Made by a program: the position numbers and the translations under genes. Below are positions 34,987-43,340 of a stretch of DNA of 64,000 nucleotides, one piece after another. The notes under the pieces were generated by a model that was not told the DNA's origin, made no database searches, and was given only the letters and a program-made list of their open reading frames with translations. Within the stretch, counting starts at the first letter, position 1. The number at the start of each line of letters is the position of its first letter. The DNA is from Tropicibacter sp. Alg240-R139 (lineage in GTDB: Bacteria > Pseudomonadota > Alphaproteobacteria > Rhodobacterales > Rhodobacteraceae): contig NZ_UNRA01000004.1 of the NCBI RefSeq assembly GCF_900537075.1, forward strand, positions 1 through 64,000, given 5' to 3'.

Positions 34987-35887
34987 GGAGTCGCGCGAGC
35001 CAGCCAAGACCCCCGAGTGGGGCACATTCATTTTGATCATCGCCTGCTATGTCGCTTGGGCAGTCGTCATTTTTTTGTTGGCGCAATTGTCAGTTCTGGT
35101 GGCAATATTTGTCGGCGGCGTGGTTGCGGCGATGCATTCGTCATTGACACATGAGGCGCTGCACGGGCACCCATTCCGCACCAAATGGCTTAACGAAGCA
35201 CTGCTGGCTTTGCCGCTGACGCTTTTCATCTCCTACAACCGCTTTCGTGACCAGCATCTGGCACATCACTTGGATTCGAACCTGACCGATCCGTATGACG
35301 ACCCGGAATCGAACTATCAGGACCCTGTGGTGTGGAATGCCATGCCGGGTTGGAAGCGAGTACTCTATTCCATCAACAACACGATGCTGGGGCGGATCGT
35401 GCTGGGGCCGCTGATCGGGCAGATCTGTTTCACTCTGGAGGAGTTGCGCGGCGCGGCGCGCGGGGATCGGGCGATTTGGCTGGCTTGGGCGTTGCATCTG
35501 CCAGGTGTGGCTGCTGTCCTGTGGGTCGTGGGGCAATCGGCGATGCCTGTCTGGGCTTGGACGCTGTCGGCCTACATCGGGTTGGGGCTGGTCAAGATAC
35601 GTACATTCCTGGAGCACCGCGCACACGAAAAATCGCGTGCTCGCACAGTTGTGATCGAGGACCGAGGGTTGTTGGCATTTCTGTTTTTAAACAACAACCT
35701 GCACGTGGTTCATCACATGAATCCACAAGCACCATGGTATCGATTGCCCGCGCTGTATCGGGCCGACAAGAACCGTTACCTCGACTGCAACGAGGGGTAT
35801 GTCTATCGCTCGTACGCTGAGGTTTTTCGACGCTACTTCTTGAAGCCCAAGGATCCCGTGCCGCATCCACTCTGGCCTGCCGAGTAA
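34979..35887 (+). CDS. Membrane fatty acid desaturase / hydroxylase family protein
   Basis: A 302-residue protein from the ATG at 34979, which overlaps the DUF2061 stop. The three histidine boxes of di-iron membrane desaturases are present: HEALHGH, HLAHH and HVVHH, with four to six spans between. The short length and YNRFRDQHLAHH pattern resemble bacterial beta-carotene ketolase/hydroxylase-like and lipid desaturases. Substrate cannot be fixed: a fatty acyl chain or carotenoid are both possible. No carotenoid genes are nearby, which favours a lipid substrate. Confidence 0.85.
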   Translation: MPEESREPAKTPEWGTFILIIACYVAWAVVIFLLAQLSVLVAIFVGGVVAAMHSSLTHEALHGHPFRTKWLNEALLALPLTLFISYNRFRDQHLAHHLDSNLTDPYDDPESNYQDPVVWNAMPGWKRVLYSINNTMLGRIVLGPLIGQICFTLEELRGAARGDRAIWLAWALHLPGVAAVLWVVGQSAMPVWAWTLSAYIGLGLVKIRTFLEHRAHEKSRARTVVIEDRGLLAFLFLNNNLHVVHHMNPQAPWYRLPALYRADKNRYLDCNEGYVYRSYAEVFRRYFLKPKDPVPHPLWPAE

Positions 35888-35908
35888 ATCCGGGCCATAC
35901 GGGGCGAC

Positions 35909-36811
35909 ATGAGTTTGTGGATTCCCGTCACCCTTGCCGCCGCCGCTTTTCAAACGGTGCGGTTCATGTTGCAAAAATCGCTCAGCACCGTGAAGCTGTC
36001 TGCAGCGGGGGCGACCTTTGCGCGCTTTGCCTATTCTGCGCCTTTGGTGGTTGCCGGGCTGCTGGCCTATCTGTTGATCAGCGGGCGTGACTTGCCGCCG
36101 CTGGAACCGGTGTTTTGGGGATTTGTCGTTGTCGGTGGGACGGCGCAAATTCTGGCCACTATCTGTGTGGTGTCGTTGTTCAAACAACGCAACTTTGCCG
36201 TTGGCATCACGTTCAAGAAGACCGAGGTGATCCAGACCGCAATTGTCGGATTGATCGTGTTGGGAGAGGGAGTGTCGCTCTGGGGAGGGGGGGCCATCCT
36301 GATCGGATTGCTGGCGGTGCTCCTGTTGTCCAAGACACCCGGCGGCGATGGTAAATGGTGGGCGCATCTGACCAATCGCGCGTCGGTGCTTGGGCTGGGG
36401 TCAGGCGTGCTTTTTGCCTTTTCGGCCGTCAGCTATCGCGGGGCCTCGCTGCAATTGGGCGATCTGGAGCCTGCTTTTAGGGCGGGGATAACATTGGCCG
36501 CAGTCACCAGCTTTCAGATGGTCGCCATGGCAGTCTGGCTTGCGTGGCGAGATCGAGCCGAATTACGCGCGGTGTGGGAGACAAGGAATACAGGGCTGTT
36601 TGTCGGGCTGACCAGCATGGGCGGGTCGTTCTGCTGGTTTTTGGCGTTCACGTTGCAGAACGCGGCCTACGTCAAAGCGCTTGGTCAAATTGAGCTGATT
36701 TTCAGCCTGATGGCGTCGGTGCTGTTCTTCCGTGAAAAGATCACTGGCCGAGAGATCGCCGGGATTGCCATGCTAGGGCTTTCAATCCTGGCATTGGTGG
36801 TTGCGATCTAG
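35909..36811 (+). CDS. EamA-family (DMT) transporter
   Basis: A 300-residue protein with ten predicted spans in two EamA repeats: WIPVTLAAAAFQTVRFML opening, KKTEVIQTAIVGLIVLGEGV at the end of the first repeat, and KALGQIELIFSLMASVLFFR then EIAGIAMLGLSILALVV in the second. These carriers export metabolites or amino acids; substrate unknown. Starts 21 bases after the desaturase stop and probably shares its transcript. Confidence 0.85.
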   Translation: MSLWIPVTLAAAAFQTVRFMLQKSLSTVKLSAAGATFARFAYSAPLVVAGLLAYLLISGRDLPPLEPVFWGFVVVGGTAQILATICVVSLFKQRNFAVGITFKKTEVIQTAIVGLIVLGEGVSLWGGGAILIGLLAVLLLSKTPGGDGKWWAHLTNRASVLGLGSGVLFAFSAVSYRGASLQLGDLEPAFRAGITLAAVTSFQMVAMAVWLAWRDRAELRAVWETRNTGLFVGLTSMGGSFCWFLAFTLQNAAYVKALGQIELIFSLMASVLFFREKITGREIAGIAMLGLSILALVVAI

Positions 36812-36850
36812 ATCGCTTTCGTCTGCCTGCAGAACTTCAATTAACTTCGG

Positions 36851-36985
36851 GGGGCTCCCGCACCCGAGCGATCCCGACTTCGTCGGCACCGTTAGCGGCT
36901 TTGGGCCGGGCACTGCGCAAAGCGCAGTGCCCGGCCCAACGGGAGGAGATGTTGCGTCAGGAATATCGACAACGGGCGGGAGCAC
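36851..36985 (-). repeat. Dispersed palindromic intergenic repeat, copy 2 (inverted, complete)
   Basis: On the minus strand it begins GGTGCTCCCGCCCGTTGTCG, passes CTCCTCCCGTTGGGCC and ends GCTCGGGTGCGGGAGC. The centre is a perfect hairpin: TTGGGCCGGGCACTGCGC (36901-36918), loop AAA, GCGCAGTGCCCGGCCCAA (36922-36939). The end half (CCCGCACCCGAGCG...AGCGGCTTTGGGC) is shared with the right part of copy 3. It sits between convergent genes. Confidence 0.85.
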
Positions 36986-37032
36986 CCCGTTGCCTGTTTA
37001 CACCGTAGGCTGACCTTGTGCATCGGTTCCGG

Positions 37033-37746
37033 TCAGGGATGATCGGGCATTGGATAACCACGTAAGCGCAGGAACAGGCTGGCCTCTTCGTTGTTATGGA
37101 AATAGGGCACCGATTCAGGCGGGTTGCGGTCCTGGACGCGACCGGCGACTTCGGCCAGAACCACCTCGGTGATGAACGGCAGGTCGAACTGGCGGGCTTC
37201 GGTCAGTTTGATCCATTGCAGATGAGACAGCTCGTCCGAAGCATGGGTGAAGTCATCCAGATCGCCCTGGATATCATCAGCATCGACCAGAAAGAACCGC
37301 GCATCAAACCGGCGGGGACGACCCGGAGGGGTCAGGGCGCGAAACACGAATTGCAGGCTCTGCGCTGACGGCAAATGGCCGGTGGCGGCAAAGGTTTCCC
37401 AATCCGCAGGTACGTTGCCATCCCACGTACCACGCGTGCCTAAAACCAGCCCGGTCTCTTCCCACAGCTCGCGGATTGCCGCCACAGCCAGCGGGTGTTG
37501 TAACCCGTCAGGCGCATCATCGCGCAGGCGGTTGTCGCACACTTCGGGCAATGGCGTGGCTAGGGAAATGCCTGCATCCCCGGCATCCACTGCACCGCCG
37601 GGAAAGACGAACTTGTTGGGCATGAAGGCGGCCTTTGCGCCGCGTTGACCCATCAGGATGGATGGGTTGTTCAAACGATCGCGTAAAACGATCACCGTAG
37701 CCGCATTGCGGATCGCGGTTTTATCTATGCTGCCTGTAGTGCTCAT
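37033..37746 (-). CDS. Nudix hydrolase
   Basis: A 237-residue Nudix protein. FVFPGGAVDAGDAG leads into the Nudix helix RELWEETGLVLG, which carries the metal-binding Glu residues. The spacing between the Gly and REL is longer than the canonical box, as in NUDT7/NUDT19-like proteins. It probably cleaves a nucleoside diphosphate linked to another group, such as CoA or ADP-ribose. Next to a DUF983 gene on the same strand, a neighbourhood commonly seen in related genomes as far as I recall. Confidence 0.88.
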   Translation of the reverse strand: MSTTGSIDKTAIRNAATVIVLRDRLNNPSILMGQRGAKAAFMPNKFVFPGGAVDAGDAGISLATPLPEVCDNRLRDDAPDGLQHPLAVAAIRELWEETGLVLGTRGTWDGNVPADWETFAATGHLPSAQSLQFVFRALTPPGRPRRFDARFFLVDADDIQGDLDDFTHASDELSHLQWIKLTEARQFDLPFITEVVLAEVAGRVQDRNPPESVPYFHNNEEASLFLRLRGYPMPDHP

Positions 37747-37768
37747 GTCCCCTCACGTATTCGAATGA

Positions 37769-38161
37769 TCAGCCGGATTTCCCGAACCCGTGCATGCGTC
37801 TGGCCCATTGATAGGCCACGATCGCTCCTTTTAATCTGGGAAGAAGGTAGAGTGACAGCGACAGACAACCAAGGGCAAAGATGGCAAAAAGCGTCAAAGG
37901 TTCCGGCCGATACTGAACAAAGGTGAAATGCAGTGACGGGGCCATCAAATGACCGACAATCAAAATGGTCAGGTAAGCAGGACCGTCGTCCGCCCGGTGA
38001 TGAAACAACTCTTGCCCACATTCTGGGCACTGATTGTTCACTTTGAGGTAGCTATGCAACAACCTGCCCTTGCCGCAGTTGGGGCATTTGCGTCGAAACC
38101 CGTTGAACAAGGCCGGCCAGGTGGGGCGATCCGCGGGTGTGTTGGCTGGCTGGTCGGTCAT
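37769..38161 (-). CDS. DUF983 zinc-ribbon membrane protein
   Basis: A 130-residue protein. A zinc ribbon (CPNCGKGRL and CPECGQEL) is followed by two membrane spans (YLTILIVGHLMAPSLHFTF, LFAIFALGCLSLSLYLLPRL). The ATG at 38161 gives the usual DUF983 start; an in-frame TTG at 38176 is an alternative. Function unknown. Its stop is 22 bases before the Nudix start, so the pair is likely one operon. The 248 bases upstream hold promoter space for this and the divergent EF-hand gene, but no clear motif was seen. Confidence 0.85.
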   Translation of the reverse strand: MTDQPANTPADRPTWPALFNGFRRKCPNCGKGRLLHSYLKVNNQCPECGQELFHHRADDGPAYLTILIVGHLMAPSLHFTFVQYRPEPLTLFAIFALGCLSLSLYLLPRLKGAIVAYQWARRMHGFGKSG

Positions 38162-38409
38162 ACCTTTGTCACTCAATCCATAGCACGTTTGAGGTTACCC
38201 TATGTTGCGGGTCGCTTCTGGGTCGTCGCAAAGAGAGCAATGTGTCCAGGTGGCGCCGTGTCGCTAATTGTGTCCACAAACTCACTATACGGGATCAACA
38301 GGCACATGATCGAAAAAATGTGCAAGCAGCGACGGAATGCGCAGGCTCCTGCGTTTGATTTGCATGATCGGCGACACGGGGTCGCCGTCCGAGTAAAGGA
38401 TTATCGGAA

Positions 38410-38859
38410 ATGAAACATGCAGGTTTTATCGCGGCAGTGGTGATTGCGGCGGCAGGTGTTGCGGGTACTGCGGTTCTGGCCAAAGGGTCGCATGCAACGT
38501 TTCAAGAGTTGGACGCAGATGGAAACGGTGAAATCTCGAAAGCAGAAATGGAAGCGCACCGCACCGCGCGCTTTGCCAAGGCCGACACCGATGGCGACGG
38601 CAAGCTGAGCCTTCAGGAAGCAACCGCCAAGGGGCAGGAACGTGCGGCCAAGCGTGCGAACAAGATGTTCGAGCGTCACGATGCCAATAATGACGGCTTT
38701 CTGGACGCCGAAGAGTTGCCGAAACCGCGTCGGGCGGGCAAGGTCTTTGACCGTATGGACACCGATGGCAGCGGCGGCATTTCCGAGGCGGAATTTGCCG
38801 AAGCCCGCGAGCGTATGAAGGAGCATCGCAAGAAACGTGGTCACCAGGATCAAGACTGA
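38410..38859 (+). CDS. Exported EF-hand calcium-binding protein
   Basis: A 149-residue protein with a Sec signal (MKHAGFIAAVVIAAAGVAGT, cleavage near VLAKGS). Four EF-hand loops follow: DADGNGEISKAE, DTDGDGKLSLQE, DANNDGFLDAEE and DTDGSGGISEAE. All have acidic residues at the first, third, fifth and last loop positions, so calcium binding is likely. It is located six bases upstream of an ECF sigma factor and probably heads that operon. Periplasmic; could sense or buffer Ca(II) or bind another metal. Confidence 0.88.
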   Translation: MKHAGFIAAVVIAAAGVAGTAVLAKGSHATFQELDADGNGEISKAEMEAHRTARFAKADTDGDGKLSLQEATAKGQERAAKRANKMFERHDANNDGFLDAEELPKPRRAGKVFDRMDTDGSGGISEAEFAEARERMKEHRKKRGHQDQD

Positions 38860-38865
38860 TCCGGA

Positions 38866-39504
38866 GTGGAGGATTTTGCCTCTATACCGCTTTCAAGTCA
38901 CGGCGGGAACACCGCCGTGACCCAACCCATTGACGCGCCCAATGACGCGCCATGCGATGATGCATTGCTGGTGCTTTTCGCCAATGGGGATGGGCAGGCA
39001 GCCCGCGATTTGACCACGCGGCTTGGGCCACGGACCTATGCCGTGGCGCTGCGTGTGCTGGGCAACCGGGCCGAGGCCGAGGACGTGGCGCAAGAAGCGA
39101 TGATGCGGCTGTGGCGGGTGGCGCCCAAATGGGAACAGGGGCGGGCAAAAGTATCGACCTGGCTGTACCGGGTGACGCTGAACCTGTGCCTGGACATCAA
39201 ACGCCGACAACGGTCGGTCGATCTGGACGCGGTGCCAGAGCCTGAAGACGCCGGGCCGAGCGTCGCCGAACGCTTGCAGGACACAAGCCGAATGGACGCG
39301 TTGCAACAGGCACTGATGCAGCTGCCCGATCGGCAAAGACAGGCTGTGGTGCTGCGCCACATCGAAGAACTGAGCAACCCTGAGATTGCGGGGATCATGG
39401 ATATCAGCGTCGAGGCGGTCGAAAGCCTGACCGCCCGAGGCAAACGTGCGTTGACTGCGGCCTTGTCGGGACGACGTGCAGAACTGGGATACGACGATGA
39501 CTGA
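38866..39504 (+). CDS. ECF-type RNA polymerase sigma factor
   Basis: A 212-residue product if translation starts at the GTG at 38866; a GTG at 38917 would give a more typical size of 195. Region 2 is clear (AVALRVLGNRAEAEDVAQEAMMRLW; AKVSTWLYRVTLNLCLDIKRR), as is region 4 (LQQALMQLPDRQRQAVVLRH and EIAGIMDISVEAVESLTARGKRAL). It lies between an EF-hand protein and a probable anti-sigma factor, overlapping the latter by eight bases. It should direct transcription of an envelope or metal stress regulon. Confidence 0.9.
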   Translation: MEDFASIPLSSHGGNTAVTQPIDAPNDAPCDDALLVLFANGDGQAARDLTTRLGPRTYAVALRVLGNRAEAEDVAQEAMMRLWRVAPKWEQGRAKVSTWLYRVTLNLCLDIKRRQRSVDLDAVPEPEDAGPSVAERLQDTSRMDALQQALMQLPDRQRQAVVLRHIEELSNPEIAGIMDISVEAVESLTARGKRALTAALSGRRAELGYDDD

Positions 39505-39859
39505 CGACATGGATCTGGAACAGATGTTTGCAAATGCGCGGACGCAGCGGGATCACCTGCCGGACGCATTGTCGGCCCGAATGTTGGCGGATGCGGCGCA
39601 GGTTCAAGCTGGGCGCGCCACGATGGAGCCTGCCGCTCGCCCCGGCCTTTGGGCGCAGCTGCGCGCGGGCCTCGGTGGGTGGACGGGGCTAAGCGGTTTG
39701 GCAACGGCTTGCGCTGCTGGGGTCTGGATTGGGTTGGCTCCGCCGGATTTCCTTCCTGACCCGGTGGGGTTTGTCTATCAGCAGGAGGTGGAGGTGGATC
39801 TTATTTTTGGTGTCGATGAGACGGGGATTCTGCCCGGAATTCTGACGGAGGACGGATAA
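39497..39859 (+). CDS. Probable anti-sigma factor (single-span)
   Basis: A 120-residue protein from the ATG at 39497, overlapping the sigma gene stop. An N-terminal cytoplasmic segment (LEQMFANARTQRDHLPDALS) is followed by one span (GLSGLATACAAGVWIGLA) and a short periplasmic tail. Size, topology and position are those of an anti-sigma factor, though no zinc-binding HxxxCxxC motif is present. It ends exactly where the sensor gene begins. Confidence 0.75.
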   Translation: MTDDMDLEQMFANARTQRDHLPDALSARMLADAAQVQAGRATMEPAARPGLWAQLRAGLGGWTGLSGLATACAAGVWIGLAPPDFLPDPVGFVYQQEVEVDLIFGVDETGILPGILTEDG

Positions 39860-40324
39860 TTGGCCGAGCAATTCAAACGCAAATGGCCCTGGATGCGCAT
39901 CCTGCTGATCACCTCGTTGGCAGTGAACTTGCTGTTTGTCGGGCTAATCGTTGGGGCCGCTCTGCGGTTCGGCGGCCCGGACAGCATGCGCGCGCCACCA
40001 CGAAGCCTGGGTTCGGCTCTGTATCGGGCACTGCCCGACGACGTGCGACAAGAGATGCGGCAGCACAGCCGCTCGGGTCATGGCACGCGGCGCAGAGGCG
40101 GATTCAAGGATGTTGGGGTCATTGTGACCGCGCTGCGGGCCGTTCCGTTTGATGCTGAGGGGCTCGAGTCCGTGATGGACCGGCAACTGGCACAGCGCGA
40201 AACGTTTCACCGCTCAATCCAGGACAAATGGTTCGACTGGATCACATCAATGAGCGACGAAGGTCGTGCAACTTATGCGGATCGCCTCGAAGAGGTTTCG
40301 CAGCGCAAGACGCACAAAAATTAG
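39860..40324 (+). CDS. Periplasmic sensor of the ECF operon (CnrX/Spy-like)
   Basis: Starts at TTG directly after the previous stop, with GGAGG eight bases upstream; 154 residues. One N-terminal span (MRILLITSLAVNLLFVGLIV) anchors a helical periplasmic domain (LYRALPDDVRQEMRQHSR; VPFDAEGLESVMDRQLAQRE; WITSMSDEGRATYADRLEEV). This is the layout of periplasmic heavy-metal sensors such as CnrX. The metal-binding His/Cys pattern is not obvious. It would relay a periplasmic signal to the anti-sigma factor. Convergent with the PleD gene, with two bases between stops. Confidence 0.75.
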   Translation: MAEQFKRKWPWMRILLITSLAVNLLFVGLIVGAALRFGGPDSMRAPPRSLGSALYRALPDDVRQEMRQHSRSGHGTRRRGGFKDVGVIVTALRAVPFDAEGLESVMDRQLAQRETFHRSIQDKWFDWITSMSDEGRATYADRLEEVSQRKTHKN

Positions 40325-40326
40325 GG

Positions 40327-41721
40327 TCAGGCGGCCGCCGCGATCAGAGAGACCTGATTGCGGCCCGCACCCTTGGCCTCGTACAGCGCCCGGTCGGCTT
40401 GCGCCAAGAGGTTCGGCGCGTCCTGCGGGTGGAACGGGGAAGACAGGCATTGGCCATCGATGGCAAAAAGTCCAATGCTGGTGGTGATCGGAATCGGTAT
40501 CTTCTGACCGGGAATGCGAAACAGATCGCGGTTGATCCGCTGGCACAGCCGATCTGCCATCTCCAACGCCTGCGGTCGGGTGGTGTTGGGCAGTACCATC
40601 ATGAATTCTTCGCCGCCCACACGCGCCAGCAGGTCATCGGACCTCAGTTGTGACTGCAGCCTGCGCGCAGTTTCCATCAGAACCGCATCACCAGCGGCAT
40701 GGCCAAAACGGTCGTTGACCTGTTTGAAGTGATCCAGATCGGCCATCATGACAGCAAAACTTTGCCCACGTGCCGAGGCCTCGCGCGCGATGCGGGCCAG
40801 TTCCGGCAAGGCAAAACGGCGGTTGTGCAGCCCGGTCATCGGATCGATCAGCGCCGCACGCAACCCGTCACGCACCGTATCGCGGAACCGATCCGCTCGT
40901 GCCTTGCGCTGCAATTGGGTTTCCAGGCGCAGTGACAGTTCTTCGACGCAGAATCCAGCGGGCATCACATCGTCGGCCCCCCGGTCCAGCGCATCGGCGG
41001 CCAGATGCGCGTTGGCCGGGTTGGGGATGGCGATTACGGCAGAATTGCGGGTGACACCACGCGCCCTTAGATCCGCCAACAGGCGCAAGCCTGTGATGCT
41101 GTCGCACAGTTCGATCACAATGGCATCCGGCACACGCTCGGTCAGCAGGTGTTGCATGTCGTCGATCTTGTGCAAGTCCAGGTGATGCCGCGTGCACCCC
41201 TTGAGGCGCGATCGCCAGACCGCGCCGGTGCCGGGGCTCTGGGTGATCAGGGCGATGTTGCCGGTGGGCAGGGGGCCATGGAACGGTGGCGACGCCTCGG
41301 CCAGGCCAAGCGCTTGCGATCCGCCTTGCATGCGCAGCTCCTCTGATCCGGTGTGGGCCCGGATCAGGCTGCGGATGCGGGCCAGCAGGATCACATCGTC
41401 ATAGGGTTGACTGAGCACGTCGTCGATCCCGGCGCCCAGGGCTGCGAGCCTCGATGCCCGGTCGTTTTCAGCCGTAATCGCGATGGTCGGGATACCTGCT
41501 GTGGCCTCGTCCTGTTGCAGCAGGTCGCGCACATCCAGCGCACTGCCATCTGGTAAGGTCATGGCGCAGAGAATCAGGTCCGGCTGAACCCGCCGCACCA
41601 GCGCCTCGAGCCCTGAGAGCCTGTCACCTTGCACAACGTGATACCAGGCCGCAGAAAGCTGCACCTTGAGCATGATGCGGTTCGTCGCAACACCATCGAG
41701 TATCAAGATCGTTCCCTGCAC
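40327..41721 (-). CDS. pleD: PleD-like diguanylate cyclase with degenerate receiver domains
   Basis: The GTG at 41721 is preferred (464 residues, PleD length) over an upstream codon that would overlap the divergent gene. Order: receiver 1 (1-120), receiver 2 (about 150-280), GGDEF domain (about 300-460). The cyclase carries GGEEF in VGGEEFMMVLPN and a DPMTGLHNRR start, so it should make c-di-GMP. In receiver 1 the phosphate-accepting Asp53 is Ala (LCAMTLP), the acidic pair is DG rather than DD, and the conserved Lys is Gln105 (SQPYDD). Control by phosphorylation thus seems lost. The neighbouring DUF3572 gene is a usual partner in this group. Confidence 0.88.
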   Translation of the reverse strand: MQGTILILDGVATNRIMLKVQLSAAWYHVVQGDRLSGLEALVRRVQPDLILCAMTLPDGSALDVRDLLQQDEATAGIPTIAITAENDRASRLAALGAGIDDVLSQPYDDVILLARIRSLIRAHTGSEELRMQGGSQALGLAEASPPFHGPLPTGNIALITQSPGTGAVWRSRLKGCTRHHLDLHKIDDMQHLLTERVPDAIVIELCDSITGLRLLADLRARGVTRNSAVIAIPNPANAHLAADALDRGADDVMPAGFCVEELSLRLETQLQRKARADRFRDTVRDGLRAALIDPMTGLHNRRFALPELARIAREASARGQSFAVMMADLDHFKQVNDRFGHAAGDAVLMETARRLQSQLRSDDLLARVGGEEFMMVLPNTTRPQALEMADRLCQRINRDLFRIPGQKIPIPITTSIGLFAIDGQCLSSPFHPQDAPNLLAQADRALYEAKGAGRNQVSLIAAAA

Positions 41722-41816
41722 GGCTTCCGCCTTTCGACAGTTGCTTCCAATTCTTGCTAAAGTGTTTATGAGACTGGTTAACAAACCCTTTCCGCTTCGA
41801 AAATGATGGAGTTGAC

Positions 41817-42101
41817 ATGCCATTTTCCGCCGATGCCGCTCAAACCCTGGCCCTCAAGGCGTTGAGTTGGCTGATCGGAAATGACGAATTGTTGCCGGTT
41901 TTCCTGGGCTCTACCGGAGCATCCCAGGCGGACGTGAAGACGCAGGTGTCGAACCCGGAGTTTCTGGGCTCGGTCCTTGATTTCCTGATGATGGATGATG
42001 CCTGGATCGTCGCATTTTGCGATGCCAATACAATCCCTTACGATCACCCGATGCAGGCGCGCGCCGTTTTAGCGGGACCTGCAGATATGCATTGGACCTG
42101 A
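41817..42101 (+). CDS. DUF3572 protein
   Basis: A 94-residue protein (ADAAQTLALKALSWLIGNDE; FLGSTGASQADVKTQVSNPE; FLMMDDAWIVAFCDAN) matching the alphaproteobacterial DUF3572 family, which is commonly found divergent from pleD. Function unknown; helical and cytosolic. Next gene is 56 bases downstream. Confidence 0.8.
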   Translation: MPFSADAAQTLALKALSWLIGNDELLPVFLGSTGASQADVKTQVSNPEFLGSVLDFLMMDDAWIVAFCDANTIPYDHPMQARAVLAGPADMHWT

Positions 42102-42157
42102 TAGACCCATTGTGATGCAGATGGGTCTTTCCACACCTCAAGACCGGAGAAATTTTC

Positions 42158-42847
42158 ATGCCTATCGACGCTCTGCTATTTGACAAGGACGGCACCCTGT
42201 TTGACTTTGCCGCCACGTGGGAGGCCTTTGCCCGTGCATTCCTGTTGCGGGTAACTGGCGATGATCTGGCTCGGGCGGCTGAAGTAGGGCAAGCCATCGG
42301 ATTCGACATGGCAACGAACAGCTACGCGTCCGACAGCATCGTAATTGCAGGCACCCCTGGTGAAGTGGCTGAGGTGTTGGCTGATTTCTTCCCCGACATG
42401 TCGCACGAGGAACTGGTCGACATGATCAATGACGAAGCCGCCCGGGCACCCCAGGCCGAGGCAGTACCTTTGGCGGCGTTCTTGGATGACATGCGCGCCA
42501 AGGGGCTCAAGCTGGGCGTGGCGACCAATGATGCGGAACACCCTGCGCGTGCGCATCTGACCTCGGCGGGAGTGCAAGGGAAATTCGATTTCATCGCCGG
42601 GTTTGACAGTGGTCATGGTGCCAAGCCTGGGCCTGGGCAACTTTTGGCCTTTGCTGCGCATGTGGGCATGGCACCAGATCGGGTCGCGATGGTAGGGGAC
42701 AGCACTCATGACCTGCTGGCTGGGCGCGCTGCCGGTATGACCACCATCGGTGTTCTAACGGGAATGGCGACAGTTGACGATTTGTCGCCACATGCGGATG
42801 TGGTCCTGCCGAACATCGGTCATATCGCGGAGTGGCTGGCCCGCTGA
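42158..42847 (+). CDS. HAD-family phosphatase, phosphoglycolate-phosphatase-like
   Basis: A 229-residue HAD hydrolase. Motif I is FDKDGTLFD with the two catalytic Asp residues. Motif II is the Thr in VATNDAEH. Motif III is the Lys in GAKPGPG. Motif IV is VGDSTHDLLAGR. A helical cap lies between motifs I and II. It dephosphorylates a small metabolite; 2-phosphoglycolate is the usual annotation but not proven by sequence. Followed by a dispersed repeat. Confidence 0.88.
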   Translation: MPIDALLFDKDGTLFDFAATWEAFARAFLLRVTGDDLARAAEVGQAIGFDMATNSYASDSIVIAGTPGEVAEVLADFFPDMSHEELVDMINDEAARAPQAEAVPLAAFLDDMRAKGLKLGVATNDAEHPARAHLTSAGVQGKFDFIAGFDSGHGAKPGPGQLLAFAAHVGMAPDRVAMVGDSTHDLLAGRAAGMTTIGVLTGMATVDDLSPHADVVLPNIGHIAEWLAR

Positions 42848-42980
42848 TCCAGATGACTTGGGGAGAAAGTTCCAAATCCGTCTTCGCAGTGAGGGCAAAG
42901 ACGTCGCACAGGTGGGCAGGGTGCAACCCATTTGTGTGCAACCGTAACATCCTACATCGGCGAACTGCGTCAGTCAGCCA

Positions 42981-43199
42981 GGCGCTCCCACCCGTCGTCG
43001 ATGTTTCTGACGAAACACCTCCTCCCGTTGGGCCGGGCCTCGCTTCGCTCGGCGGTTGCGTTTGATCGCGCCTGTCACTTCGTTGGCAAATCTGACGGTA
43101 AGTCGCGTCTTGGCGGGGCCGCGCCGGGCTTTGCCCGGCGCTACGCCCAAAGCCGCTAGGGGTGTCGGCGAAGCCGGGACCGCTCGGGTGCGGGAGAAC
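42981..43199 (+). repeat. Dispersed palindromic intergenic repeat, copy 3 (long form)
   Basis: The left end GGCGCTCCCACCCGTCGTCG and core CCTCCCGTTGGGCCGGGC match copies 1, 2 and 4. The right end (GCCCAAAGCCGCTAG ... CGCTCGGGTGCGGGAGAAC) matches the other end of copy 2. Between them is about 110 bases not present in copy 2, including a perfect hairpin GCGCCGGGC-TTT-GCCCGGCGC (43121-43141). Confidence 0.8.
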
Positions 43200-43340
43200 T
43201 ACGTGTCCTCCTAGACATCTAAGCCGAACACCCAAAGCGCCCCATCTTACGTGAAATACGACAAGAATTGTCGCAGACAGAGCGGCGTATTCCCACGAGA
43301 CTGGGGCCTTCTGACTCTCAAGGCAAAGAGGAGAAGGCTC

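Noticed and set aside
36837-37016. Short open frames within the dispersed repeat copies
   Set aside because: They follow palindromic repeat sequence and recur only because the element recurs; no coding signs.
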